The translations under genes and the position numbers were made by a program. 64,000 bases of DNA from Argopecten irradians. Lineage: Eukaryota > Mollusca > Bivalvia > Pectinida > Pectinidae. The stretch is taken from the NCBI RefSeq assembly GCF_041381155.1, contig NC_091134.1, positions 15,192,008 through 15,256,007 on the forward strand. Reading direction: 5' to 3'. Below the pieces are notes generated by a model that was not told the origin of the DNA, did no database searches, and worked only from the letters and a program-made list of their open reading frames with translations. Positions 42,451-54,000 of the stretch are shown one piece after another (position 1 is the first letter of the stretch; every line of letters begins with the position of its first letter).

Positions 42451-43445
42451 CAAAAAAATAAACATTCATTAAATTGTTGTGAAAAAGGTCCCTATATATG
42501 GTAACGAGAAATTTAGTTTGTCATGGATATTTGGAACTTGGTTGACATCTAAATGGCAAGCCAGTCTTCAGCCAAGTCTAGTTGAGCTGTATGCATATAT
42601 AATCAATACCAAGGGTTAAATGGTCAATATGTTCATTCATTATCTAAGTGTGTTCTGGTCATAATTAGCTTAGTTCTGTTAACAATCATTTGTCCTGTAT
42701 TAATTATTTATATAAGATGATCATACATACTGACATAGGCCTCAAGCACCTTTAGATGGGCATAAACAAACTAGGATTTTGTATCTAGCATCTATAAAGA
42801 AGACTGTTGAAATACTTAACTACATGTTTAGCTTCAGCTGTTATGTTTTTAAAATTCATTTTTAAGTCAAATGTATTGGGACATTTTGGTATTTAAGTAT
42901 AAAAAAACTGAATTTTCATAAATCGACCATTCACTGCATCTGAAAAACAACACAAAATCAGCAAAAATTACTGAATGTCTGTGACAACACTTCTTAAAGT
43001 GAATAGTCGGGCAAAAAAAAACCCCAGTCTAAATGCGTTCATTGGCCTTCCAAAAGTTCTCACATATTAATATGACGGTCAAGTTCTGCTAAGTTTCCCC
43101 GTTCTGACCATTAAAGTAAAGAATAGTTGAAAGCATCGAAAGTGAGGCTGTGTGGAAATGTAACCACGGACATAGTGAGCCGGGAGGACGTTTTAGAATT
43201 CCCATACTTTAAAATAATTTCTTCGTACACAGACAGATTTTGACGAGAGATTTTTTATTTTTCCATTTCATAAGAAATTATACTGGATACATTCACACCA
43301 TTTTTTACCGACTTTAGCCATCCTTGTCCGACTGTTCACTTTAACATCATGGAATTCTACTTGTTTAAAAACAACTATGTGAAGAAGTTTCTCTCACAGG
43401 ATAAGACACTAGATTTATCTGTGAATCATAATAACAAGGTGGTTA
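42451..43445. other. Intergenic DNA, nothing recognised
   Basis: AT-rich, no convincing ORF or repeat structure seen. Confidence 0.45.
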
Positions 43446-43454
43446 TGCATAGGA

Positions 43455-43779
43455 CATCCTCGATACTCCAGGGGTTCCGATTACTTTTACGATCTCTACA
43501 CCCCTGGACTATCTCATAGTAAAACTGGAGGCAACAGAATAGAACAGGTAATTTAGTCATTTGATGTACATCAAAAGAACCGTATAACGGTACACTGTGG
43601 TTGACTGTGTGGCTTTGATGTTAGGCGTCGGCGCTCTCTCTGTAGTCTTCAAAGATAAAATCCTTTGCTGGCCTGTGATTGGTCAAATGTTTTCAGCTGA
43701 GCTGCCTTCAATTTCACTATGAGATAGTCCAGGGGTGTAGAGATCGTAAGTGATCGGAACCCCTGGAGTATCGAGGATG
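43455..43779. mobile_element. 325-bp MITE with ~70-bp terminal inverted repeats and 9-bp direct flanks
   Basis: The ends CATCCTCGATACTCCAGGGG and its exact inverse CCCCTGGAGTATCGAGGATG are perfect and the arms continue to about 70 bp. The 9-mer TGCATAGGA flanks it at 43446-43454 and 43780-43788. Depending on where the terminal repeat is cut, the duplication could be read as 7-9 bp (hAT or Mutator-like). No coding capacity. Confidence 0.85.
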
Positions 43780-43899
43780 TGCATAGGAATAATGGCATAC
43801 AAATGAAATTCAAAAACGCTGTAATGACGGACTGTGGTAAGAACAATAAAAACTTTTGTGTGAGTTAACAAGTTTTACTTGCATCAACAAATACATGTT

Positions 43900-44083
43900 T
43901 GGTGTAAATGAATTTTACAAAAGGCCTGCATCAATCAAACCATCAACATTCATAAACTTAACAGTCACGGGTATATCAACAACATTTACAAACACAACGA
44001 AGTCTCCATGTAACTGACATGCAGGTAGATGTCAGTTGAGGACCAATCAGTATTTACCTTGAAACATATTTTTCAACAGTATT
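43900..44083. repeat. Local duplication, partner of 45861-45975
   Basis: 'cctgcatcaatcaaaccatc' and 'atatcaacaacatttacaaa' occur in both segments. The pearl-like element 44088-45697 starts at the end of this copy. Confidence 0.75.
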
Positions 44084-44087
44084 ATAA

Positions 44088-45697
44088 ACAAGAGATCCCA
44101 AGGGATCTTGGCGCCCACCAAAGAATGATCTATATCTGACAAAGGAAAGATGGATCTTTTCCTCTACTTTTTAAACTTTTTCAAACATACTACATATCAA
44201 ATTTGAGACAGATCGCTTCAGTACTTTTGAGAAATAGCGGTAACAAACTTCAACTATCAAAATCCAAGATGACTCCTTGACGGCCATCTTGTTGATCAAT
44301 CGGTCCCAAATCACAATATGTACAACTAGGGCCCTAGGGGAACCTACATGTGAAATTTGAGAAAGATCCATTCAATACTTTCTGAGAAATAGCGATAACA
44401 AACTTTGAATATAAAAATCCAAGACGGCTGCCTGGCAGCAATTTTGTTTGACTGATCAGTCACTATGCACAAACTAGGGCCCTGAGAACCTACATATGAA
44501 ATTTTGAGACAGATCCCTTCAGTACTTTTGAGAAATAGCGATAACAAAAAATAACAAAATCCAAGATGGCTGCCTGGTGGCCATCTTATTACCGATCGGT
44601 CCCAAAATGCAATATGCACAACTAGGTCCCTAGGGGAACCTACATATGAAAATTTGAGACAGATCCCTTCAGTACTATCTGAGAAATAGCCATAACAAAC
44701 TTTAATTATCGAAATCTAAGATGGCGGTCTGGCGGCCATCTTGTTTCACCGATTGGTCCAAAAATGCAATATGTACAACAAGGGCCCTAGGGGAACCTAC
44801 ATATTAAATTTGAGAAAGATCCCTTCAGCACTTTTTGAGAAATAGGGATATCAAACTTTAACTATCAAAATCCAAGATGGCCGCCTGGCGGCCATCTTGT
44901 TTTTCCTATCAGCCTCAAAATCTGTATGGCAGAAATAGGGACCAAGCGTAACCTCCATGTGAAGTTTGAACAAAATTCCTTCAGTAGTTCTCAAGAAATA
45001 TCGATAACAAACTTCAACTGCCAAAATCAAAGATGGCTGCCTAGCGGCCATCTTGTTTTTCCGAACAGCCGCAAAATCTGTATGGCACAACATGTGAAGT
45101 TTGAACAAAATCCCTTCAGTAGTTCTCAAGATATATCGATAACAAACTTCAACTGCCAAAATCAAAGATGGCTGCCTGGCGGCCATCTTGTTTTTTTCCG
45201 ATCAGCCTCATAATCTGTATGGCACAACTAGGGACCAAGGGTAACCTCCATGTGAAGTTTGAACAAAATCCCTTCAGTAGTTCTCAAGAAATATCGATAA
45301 CAAACTTCAACTGCCAAAATCAAAGATGGCTGCCTGGCGGCCATCTTGTTTTTCCGATCAGCCTCAAAATCTGTATGGCACAAATATGGACCAAGGGTAA
45401 CCTCCATGTGAAGTTTGAACAAAATCCCTTCAGTAGTTCTCAAGAAATATCGATAACAAACTTCAACTGCCAAAATCAAAGATGGCTGGCTGGCGGCCAT
45501 CTTGTTTTTCCGATCAGCCTCAAAATCTGTATGGCACAAATATGGACCAAGGGGACCCTCCATGTGAAGTTTGAACAAAATCCCTGCAGCAGTTTTTAAG
45601 AAATAGTGATAACAAGCATTGTTTACGGACAGACGACGGACCACGGACCACGGACGCAGGGCGATTTGAATAGCCCACCATCTGATGATGGTGGGCT
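44088..45697 (-). mobile_element. Pearl-like tandem-core element, copy 3, inverted
   Basis: Reads on the minus strand from the AGCCCACCATC hairpin (45697) through a short CCGT region and about nine diverged core units to AGATCCCTTGGGATCT followed by CTTGTT (44088). Several copies keep frames open by chance, giving the spurious 110-140-residue ORFs on both strands. Confidence 0.9.
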
Positions 45698-46050
45698 AAA
45701 ACACTGTTACATTTAAAAAGTGGCATATTCATTATAACACATTCCATAACTTCATAATTAATCTCCAGAAGATTGTTTAGGTAATATGTCAATTTCAATA
45801 TACATATTTCTCAACAGTACTTATAAAAAAAACTGTTACATTGAAAAAGTGGCATATTCATTGTAAATTAATTTTACAAAAGACCTGCATCAATCAAACC
45901 ATCAATGTTCATAAACTTAAGAGTCATGGGAATATCAACAACATTTACAAACACAAGTCTCCATATAACTGAAATATTCATTATAACACATTCTGTAACT
46001 TCATAATTAATCTCCAGAAGATTGTTTAGGTAATATGTCAATTTCAACAT
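45698..46050. repeat. Two direct copies of a ~100-bp segment plus part of the 43900 duplication
   Basis: 'cataattaatctccagaaga' with 'ttgtttaggtaatatgtcaa' occurs at about 45750-45795 and 46001-46045. Confidence 0.75.
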
Positions 46051-47030
46051 TCAAAAATGACAAATTAGTTGAAGTACAATTTCCTGTTGATTCAGTCCCA
46101 CCATCCAGTGATTGCGGTGTCATAATATCAAGATATTGTACTTCAGCCACATAATTTTGGTATCTCATCTCAAAACCTTTACCAAAAACTGCTTAAGTAG
46201 AAAACAATAGGAAAAAAACGTATATACTGCAAAATGTATGAATTTTAGAGGTAATTGTATTTTAGCTTTTTATCAATCAAGAAAATTGCTTAATTTTGAT
46301 CACTTTATCGCATCAAAATAAGTGTGTTTACCATAAAATTTATTTAGTATTGCACAGACACCTGGTGTTCATGAAAGAGGATAGGGGTAGGGTCACCAAA
46401 CTACCCAGTGTTGAAAGCTTATCTACAATAAGATTGAAACAAATTGTGTGGGTGTGTATTTGTATCAATGTATATGGCAAAAATATAGGATGATGAGCAC
46501 CAACTCGAAGATTAATTTGTTATATGAATAATGTTCATAATATTTGTTATTGTAATTAGGGCTACATGTATTTGAATAGTGATGAATAAGTTACTGTAAA
46601 AATATACTGTAAATCAATTCATTTTTGTGTGTGATTAAAATTCACATATTTCTTGGTAAAAATTTGCAAAAGTAAATTTAAAAAAAAAGTGTCGGCGACA
46701 AGTCCATGCATAATGCAGCTTTACAACTGTAAATCATGACATTTAATTGGTAGGAAAAGGTCCTGAGACAAGAAAATGGGAAATTTTGTCGCCGCGAAAG
46801 TATGTTTGTTTACAGAAATGACATTTGCTTATAAAAAGATAAGAGTAACAGACTTATATAACAACTATATAGGTATCTTCACTCCTTTTACAACATAGAT
46901 TGTATGAAGTCTCTTTCTGTTATACAAACACATATATTCATGCACAACAAGAGGTTCCTCTTACCTGTATTATGAATAATCTTTAAATTCCTCTTTGAAC
47001 GATAAATGCGAATATATACTGAAAACAACT
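46051..47030. other. Intergenic DNA
   Basis: Contains a diverged relative of the 24202 foldback near 46080-46190. No gene recognised. Confidence 0.45.
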
Positions 47031-47100
47031 TACTGTATTCGACCCAATAAGCGCCCACATCACTAATAGCCCCCTTTCCCACCTCCATTTTGGGGCCTCA
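47031..47100. mobile_element. Left end of MITE family D
   Basis: TACTGTATTCGACCCAATAA with 'gcgcccacat' matches the left end at 51555. The right end is not found before the next element. Confidence 0.6.
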
Positions 47101-47239
47101 ACTAATTCATGTATACCTCAAATTACACTAGACTGAAAAAATATGAAGACTGTGTAGGTTTATTTATTGAAATATTTCGCAAATTGACTGATGACTTACT
47201 TTGTGCAATAGTTTTATGAAAGGCATGTCCTTTTCTATT

Positions 47240-47598
47240 AAAGATGCTCCACCGCTGACAAACGGTATTTTTTCACTATCAAAAACAGGAGCAGACGATT
47301 TAGTATTTTTTCTTCAGTTGCAAAAGTTACTTACTTTACACTATTACCACCATTGAAAAGTTTGAGCTTCTAATTTTACTTGAAGTTGAATATATGAAAA
47401 ATGATTAATTGCATCCCGAAAAAATTCCGTGGCACTATATCTTATATGGAATGAATTAATGATTACGCATGCACGAAAGGCGAAATAAATTATTTCGTTA
47501 TTTTTTGTGTTAATTAGACATATATATACACGATTAAACACCAATTATTGTTCAAATGATGAATATCATTTATGCTCTGTCGGCGATGGAGCATCTTT
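47240..47598 (+). mobile_element. MITE family A, full copy 2
   Basis: Begins TTAAAGATGCTCCACCGCTG and ends CGATGGAGCATCTTTAA, so it is flanked by TTAA on both sides. Internal sequence matches 7280-7635 throughout. Confidence 0.88.
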
Positions 47599-48139
47599 AA
47601 GCATCAATTTATTTGCTGTAATTTCTAAGCTCCCTGGATGCTTATTGGATTAATACAGTAATTTTGTGCGTTATTAATTTTTTTTTTGTATTTTTGCAAG
47701 AAAATGACAATTTAAGAAAACTCATTGCCACAATATAGCAATATACAGCAATAGCTAATCTCTGGAGAAAATGTGCAGCTAATTATTGTCATGCAAATGA
47801 TACTTTTGTGATTTTACATAAAACTGTAAAATGTATCTCCTATCAAAACACAATTACAAAAACTTTTGAAAATCTGTCTTTTTCTAGAAAAATAGTTTGA
47901 ACAACACATTTCCTGGTAACAAGGCAGTTAAACATACTTTAATCATGTACTATCAACACATATTAGAGTCATCTCCAGTGACAATAAAAACTATTAACAA
48001 ATACAATAGAACATATACATGTTATAAATATGTAATTTTTCCAAAATCAATCCAGTACATAGAGCATGCTAATAATATATTTGGGACTTTACAATTCACT
48101 GTCTGATAGTCGTGCAATCAATGGATTTCATTGTTTATT
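47599..48139. other. Intergenic DNA, nothing recognised
   Basis: AT-rich sequence without repeats or gene-like frames. Confidence 0.45.
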
Positions 48140-48905
48140 TAAATAAATAACCCTGTTCATAAATACCAAATGAACACTTTGTTCATTGAGTTTTAAAGAG
48201 ACCCTGTTCATAAAAAACAAATGAACACTTTGTTCACCGAGTTTTAAAGAGACCCTGTTCATTAATACCAAATGAAAACTTTGTTCATTGAGTTTTAAAG
48301 AGACCCTGTTCATTAATACCAAATGAACACTTTGTTCATTGAGTTTTAAAGAGACCCTGTTCATAAATACCAAATGAACACTTTGTTCATCGAGTTTTAA
48401 ATAGACCCTGTTCATTAATACCAAATGAACACTTTGTTCATCAAGTTTTAAAGAGACCCTGTTCATTAATACCAAATGAACACTTTGTTCACTGAGTTTT
48501 AAAGAGACCCTGTTCATTAATACCAAATGAACACTTTGATCACCGAGTTTTAAAGGGACCCTGTTCATTAATACCAAATGAAAACTTTGTTCACCGAGTT
48601 TTAAAGGGACCCTGTTCATTAATACCAAATGAACACTTTGTTCATCAAGTTTTAAAGAAACCCCGTTCATTAATGCCAAATGAACACTTTATTCACTGAG
48701 TTTTAAAGAGACCCTGTTCATTAATACCAAATGAACTTTTTAAAGAGACTTTTTAAAGAGACCCTGTTCATTAATACCAAATGAACACTTTTTAAAGAGA
48801 CCCTGTTCATTAATACCAAATGAACACTTTGTTCATCGAGTTTTAAAGATACACTGTTCATTAATACCAAATAAACATTTTTTTCACCGAGTTTTAAAGA
48901 GGTGT
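48140..48905. repeat. 51-bp minisatellite, about 15 copies
   Basis: Unit 'accctgttcattaatacc' plus 'aaatgaacactttgttca' plus 'ccgagttttaaagag', 51 bp. As 51 is divisible by three, a 183-residue minus-strand frame of 17-residue repeats stays open. The right end (48731-48800) contains shortened units. Confidence 0.93.
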
Positions 48906-49359
48906 TACTATTCAAACATCTCTATAACTGTGTTACCACTTAACCATGAGATTCTCTGATATTTACAATATCAATACAACATACAGAATCATTGACTGTG
49001 AAGCTCATAAACTCGAAACAGCTATCACATAACCTAGCTATAATTAAAATAATCGTCAAACCTGACCATTATCATACTCACAGTCGGGCATGCTACCATT
49101 GTAACAAACCAACAGAGTGAAATGAAGGGCAGTAACTCTGATAAACATGTAGCTCCCTTGTCGTTGTGATCATCTGGTAGGTTAAAACATTATATATATG
49201 TACCTACATTTTATTTTAACTGAGGCTTGATGACCCCTGATGACTAGAAAAATGGTTGTTCCATGGTCAGAAGATATTGCTTATTTGTACAGATCTGATC
49301 ATGATGTCTAAATCTTCTCCTAAAACAATCGTATATGATCTTATTTTTATCATTACATC

Positions 49360-49436
49360 CTATATATATATATATATACATGTATTGTTCAAATGATGAG
49401 TATCATTTATGCTCTGTCGGCAGTGGAGTATCTTTT
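49360..49436 (+). mobile_element. (TA)n tract and right-end fragment of MITE family A
   Basis: 'attgttcaaatgatgagtat' and 'gctctgtcggcagtggag' match the last ~55 bp of the full copies. It is preceded by a (TA)n microsatellite. Confidence 0.8.
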
Positions 49437-49486
49437 ATATGTTGCTTAAGAAAACAAATTCTCTGAAACCTAATAAGACACATACC

Positions 49487-49600
49487 AAAACAGAATATCT
49501 CGGAATTAAACCTTGCCTACCAAAATAGAATATCTCGGAATTAAACCTTGCCTACTAAAATATACTATCTCAAATTAAACTTTGCCTACCAGAATAAAAA
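49487..49600. repeat. 35-bp minisatellite, about 3 copies
   Basis: 'gaatatctcggaattaaacc' with 'ttgcctacc' is repeated with decay. Confidence 0.75.
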
Positions 49601-50044
49601 CTCTTAAACCTCGTTTGTCTGAAACCAACAATACTTATCGGAATACTTTATACTGAATACAAAGAGTGTTACACAAGTTAATATCAGATATATAAAGGGC
49701 CATTAAAATTACTATTTATTCTGACAGAACATAATAATACACTCCGAATAGAAATGAATCCTTGTTAATGGGAAACTAAAATGTTTGTAAGACATGGATA
49801 TCCCTTGCCTCCATATAAAATTAAGGATTGGGTGCAAACACAACAGGATTCAAAGATATTAATATTCTTCCAAAAGCATCTCTTCTGCTTTATCAACAAT
49901 ACCTATGTCTAATCCAAAATAGGTCACAACCTCTAATGATATAATTTTCCTTGACAATCGAACTTAAGGGCAAATAACCAGCAATGACCTATGTCAGAGG
50001 TTAAAGGTGAGGCAAAGATCATGTGGGACAGAGATTAATGTATG

Positions 50045-50240
50045 TTTTTTTAGTTTAGTTTTACGTACTCTTAACAGCCAGGATCCTGTAAGGATGTGCC
50101 AGGTGTAATGGTGGAGGAAAACCAGAGTATCCGGAGAAATACCAGCATCCAGCGGTCAATACCTGACAACTACCGGTACCCCACATGGGATTCAAACTCA
50201 TGACCCAGAGGTGGAGGGCTCTTGGCCAGCGCTGCCCCGT
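50045..50240 (-). mobile_element. tRNA-derived SINE, copy 2
   Basis: Same body as 41618-41822 ('ggtggaggaaaaccagagta', 'cccagaggtggagggctc'), with a degraded box B (gagtttgaatccc on the minus strand). More diverged in the head. Confidence 0.72.
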
Positions 50241-50834
50241 AATCAAAGTAAAATAGTTATACAGTACATGTCTTCACTGAAGACACTGTATTTTCTTGAG
50301 CTAGTATTATAATCATATACCTTCACTTCCAAAAGTGCAAGACAAAAATTCCACTAAAATATAGGTCCAGGTTAGAATTCTTAATATTAAACAGTTGCAA
50401 TTTTTAGTAATTACTTTCGAAAAAAGTAAGATTTTCTCCATTTTCTGATTGTCAAAGGCATGAAGATAAAATATCTATGTAGCTTATTTCTGCTTTACAG
50501 AGAGTAAGTACATCAATAATACCATCCTCTGCTGTTGCCATGGAGATTAGATGTCCATTCCACATCTGTGACAATCAGCTGTCATTTATAGTTCCATAGT
50601 CTGTAAAATAAATATTTTGACAACTGTTAATGAAACTAGAAACGTCTGAAAGTTTGTATTCAAACTTGTTCAAAATTTATTTTGTACTAAAATTTGAATA
50701 TGCTTACATAAATACAAAGTTAACTTAATTTATTTAATTGATTGCCAAACAAGTTATATAACTTATATACAAATCACTTTTGCTGGCCTAAGCGTGTGAG
50801 TTGTCTTTAATAGAGGATTGAGTGCAAGAAAATC

Positions 50835-50947
50835 CATTTGATTGGGCAGGTAACCTCTGATATTCTCACTTTCATATCGTGGCTGTGATCGAACCCCGGA
50901 CAGCTCAGTGAATGGCAAGTAGGTTAAGCACTACACTACAGACCAGC
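50835..50947 (-). mobile_element. Second, different tRNA-derived SINE-like sequence
   Basis: On the minus strand 'ggctggtctgtagtgtagtg' and 'gcttaacc' (box A-like) is followed by 'ggggttcgatcacagcc' (box B-like) about 35 bp later. It is not a functional tRNA: no closed acceptor stem is seen. Confidence 0.5.
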
Positions 50948-51028
50948 CAATTGCTGATAGAAATACGCTTACAATATTTAGTTCAAAGATAAACTACAGT
51001 GTTCAGTATAGTGGTTCAGTATACTGAA

Positions 51029-54000
51029 CTAACACTGGATCACTATGCTTGTTGAAGAAGTCTGGTGTAAGAACATACTTGCTGGTATAGGAGTAGCCCT
51101 GATACAGGTCGATACTGGCTCTGGAGTTTGTCTCCCGTCTGACATCACCCGAAGTCGTCGAAGCTTAGAAGTGTCCGTCGCCACTGGTGTTAAAGCGTGA
51201 CCGAGAACGGAGGCAAAGTACATGAAACTCAGCAACATCTGATGGACAGAAATATCATCATATTACTTCTCTTTCATTTACATTTTACTGTATTGCATTT
51301 ACATGACAACAAATAAATATATACACATGAAAAATTTACTTCTTCAATCTTCAATAACGGAGTCATGATGAAAACCAGAGATTCAAAAAGAAGCCCCATG
51401 TAAAAACTTCCACCTTTATCTATTGGTAATATTGTGAATTCAGTGTACTACAAAAAGAAAAGTTAGCATTCTTCTCATTTTCCTTTAATGCATCTTGAAT
51501 AATTGAAGTCACTTCATATGTCATTACACACTAAATGTTAAATGTAAAACATGTTACCGTATTCGACCCAATAAGCGCCCATGTCCCTATAAGCGCCCCT
51601 CCCAATTTATGAGGGCTTGATTTCAATTGCTCAGGCTTAAATAAAGACCAAAACCTGTACAGATTTGCAATATTTTCGTCTCATTAGCACTTTCTCAATT
51701 TTGAAACGCCCTAGGAGCTTATTGGGTCGAAAACGGTACTAGAATAAATTTCTGAGGCATGTTTATCTGCTATGGTGGACAGGAATCCATTATAACATCA
51801 TAAAATGGAAAGTTCAAACAAAATTACATAGAGAATATTGGATATAACAGGTATATCTATTTTTGATATGTATTTTATATAACTGATTTCAATGAAATTT
51901 TGTCCTCAAGATTTTATTGAAATGTTCTCAAAAAATACTCTATTAAGATACTTTAAAATTATATACATATATGACAATTCACAACAGTTTCAACACCTAA
52001 AATCCTTACCTGTAGCGACACAAATATGTAATTGTACCACTCATATGGGGACGTACTCGCTGTTCCTGTAGTGACAAAATTTAGGATCATACAATTAGAC
52101 CAAAGTCATAAAAATATCATTATATAATAAGGTAGAATTAAATCCTAAAATGAGAAACAGAAACATTGAAGTTAGACAGGAAAAATTATTAATTTGAGTA
52201 GATTTAAGTAATGTTAGTTTAATATTTTTATTACAATATTCAATATTATGTTTTTTAAATCTCAAAACTTGTAGAAAAATCTTTTGAAAACATGATCTAA
52301 AATGTATATAAGTCTATACAGATTAAATCCAAATGCTCCAGATTATTTTTCACTGATATAAGCTGAAATCTAAATCTCTGTTTAAAACTAATACTGAATT
52401 TCATGTTTTGAAATAAAATAAAGATAAGTATTTATAAATAATTACCACATAACGTTGCCGTTGAAACTGAGAAATATAAAAATTTGGTATAAAGTGCGAT
52501 GATGAGGCCTGGGTCTTCTTCCACCGACTCCCGGATATCCTTCCAAGATTTCGGCTATCAATCAATATTAGATATAAATAAATGAATCAATATTAAATAT
52601 AAATAAATGAATCAATATTAAATATAAATAAATGAATCAATATTAGATATAAATAAATGAATCAATATTAAATATAAATAAATGAATCAATATTAGATAT
52701 AAATAAATGTATCAATATTAGATATAAATAAATGAATCAATATTAGATATAAATAAATCAATCAATATTAGATATAAATAAATCAATCAATATTAGAAAT
52801 AAATTAATCAATCAATATCAGATATAAATATACTGTTATCAATAATTGTTTAGCAACAATAGTGAATCCCAATAATTTTATTTCATAAATCTTTTATTAC
52901 ACCAAAGTAACTTTTGATAATATTGTCTTTTTAAATAGGTCTTGGCTCCTTTTAACAGACATATTGTTATAAAACAGTTTTTTTATAAGTTTTCTGAGAC
53001 AAAAGCGGGAGGAACTGAAACAAAATCTACACCAGGATGTTAGAAATGGCTACAGTCTGTATTTACTTGTACCAAGATGTTAGAAATGGCTACAGTCTGT
53101 GTTTACTTGTACCAGAATGTTAGAAATGGCTACAGTCTGTATTTTCTTATACCAGGATCGATGTTAGAAATGGCTACAGTCTGTATTTTCTTGTACCAGG
53201 ATTTTAGAAATGGCTACAGTCTGTATTTTCTTGTACCAGGATGTTAGAAATGGCTACAGTCTGTGTTAACTTGTACCAGGATCGATGTTAGAAATGGCTA
53301 CAGTCTGTATTTTCTTGTACCAGGATGTTAGAAATGGCTACAGTCTGTATTTTCTTGTACCAGGATGTTAGAAATGGCTACAGTCTGTGTTAACTTGTAC
53401 CAGAATGTTAGAAATGGCTACAGCTGTGTTTACTTTCAATTCAGGACTTTTTCTAGAAGAAACTGGTAGTTATAAGTATAACATGATGGTCATCATTACA
53501 TGTCCCCTTAAAGATGAATAAAACAACTATGCCCATAGCTTACCTGTAGTCGACTGGTAACGGTGTAAAGGCCTGCAAACAACAAAATGGCAGCAAAGTA
53601 AGATTGGACCAGTAGAATGCCGTTTACTTTCCTTCCAACCAGTTGTCGTGCCAACTTTACTGGAAATAAAAGGTCACTCATTTTATTTGTGTCATGTACT
53701 GATACAGCATATTGTCACAATTCAAATTTAGTCTGTGTAAAAGAAATGATTCGGAAATTACATGAATCATTGCAAGCAGTTGATCCTTGTTCTGTGTGCT
53801 TAACCACTAAATTATCTTGCATTCAATAATACATGGGGCCGCATTATTCCTTCAAGAGTTGCTTTATCAGACCTCTACTGTATTATCTGGATTATAATTC
53901 GCATTTGAGCATAAATGGCAAAGGCATTTTTACGATTTTTTTTCCTTCAGTTTTTGTACACCTTTGTGTATATGTTAATTCCTGATCTGTTTCAAAATGA

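Noticed and set aside
43349..43420. Possible short coding start (ATGGAATTCTACTTG...)
   Set aside because: Frame closes quickly and there is no splice or family support.
44851..45644. 90-143-residue ORFs on both strands
   Set aside because: Chance openness in the core units of the inverted pearl-like element.
50835..50947. Functional tRNA gene
   Set aside because: Box A- and box B-like sequences only; no acceptor stem or anticodon arm closes.
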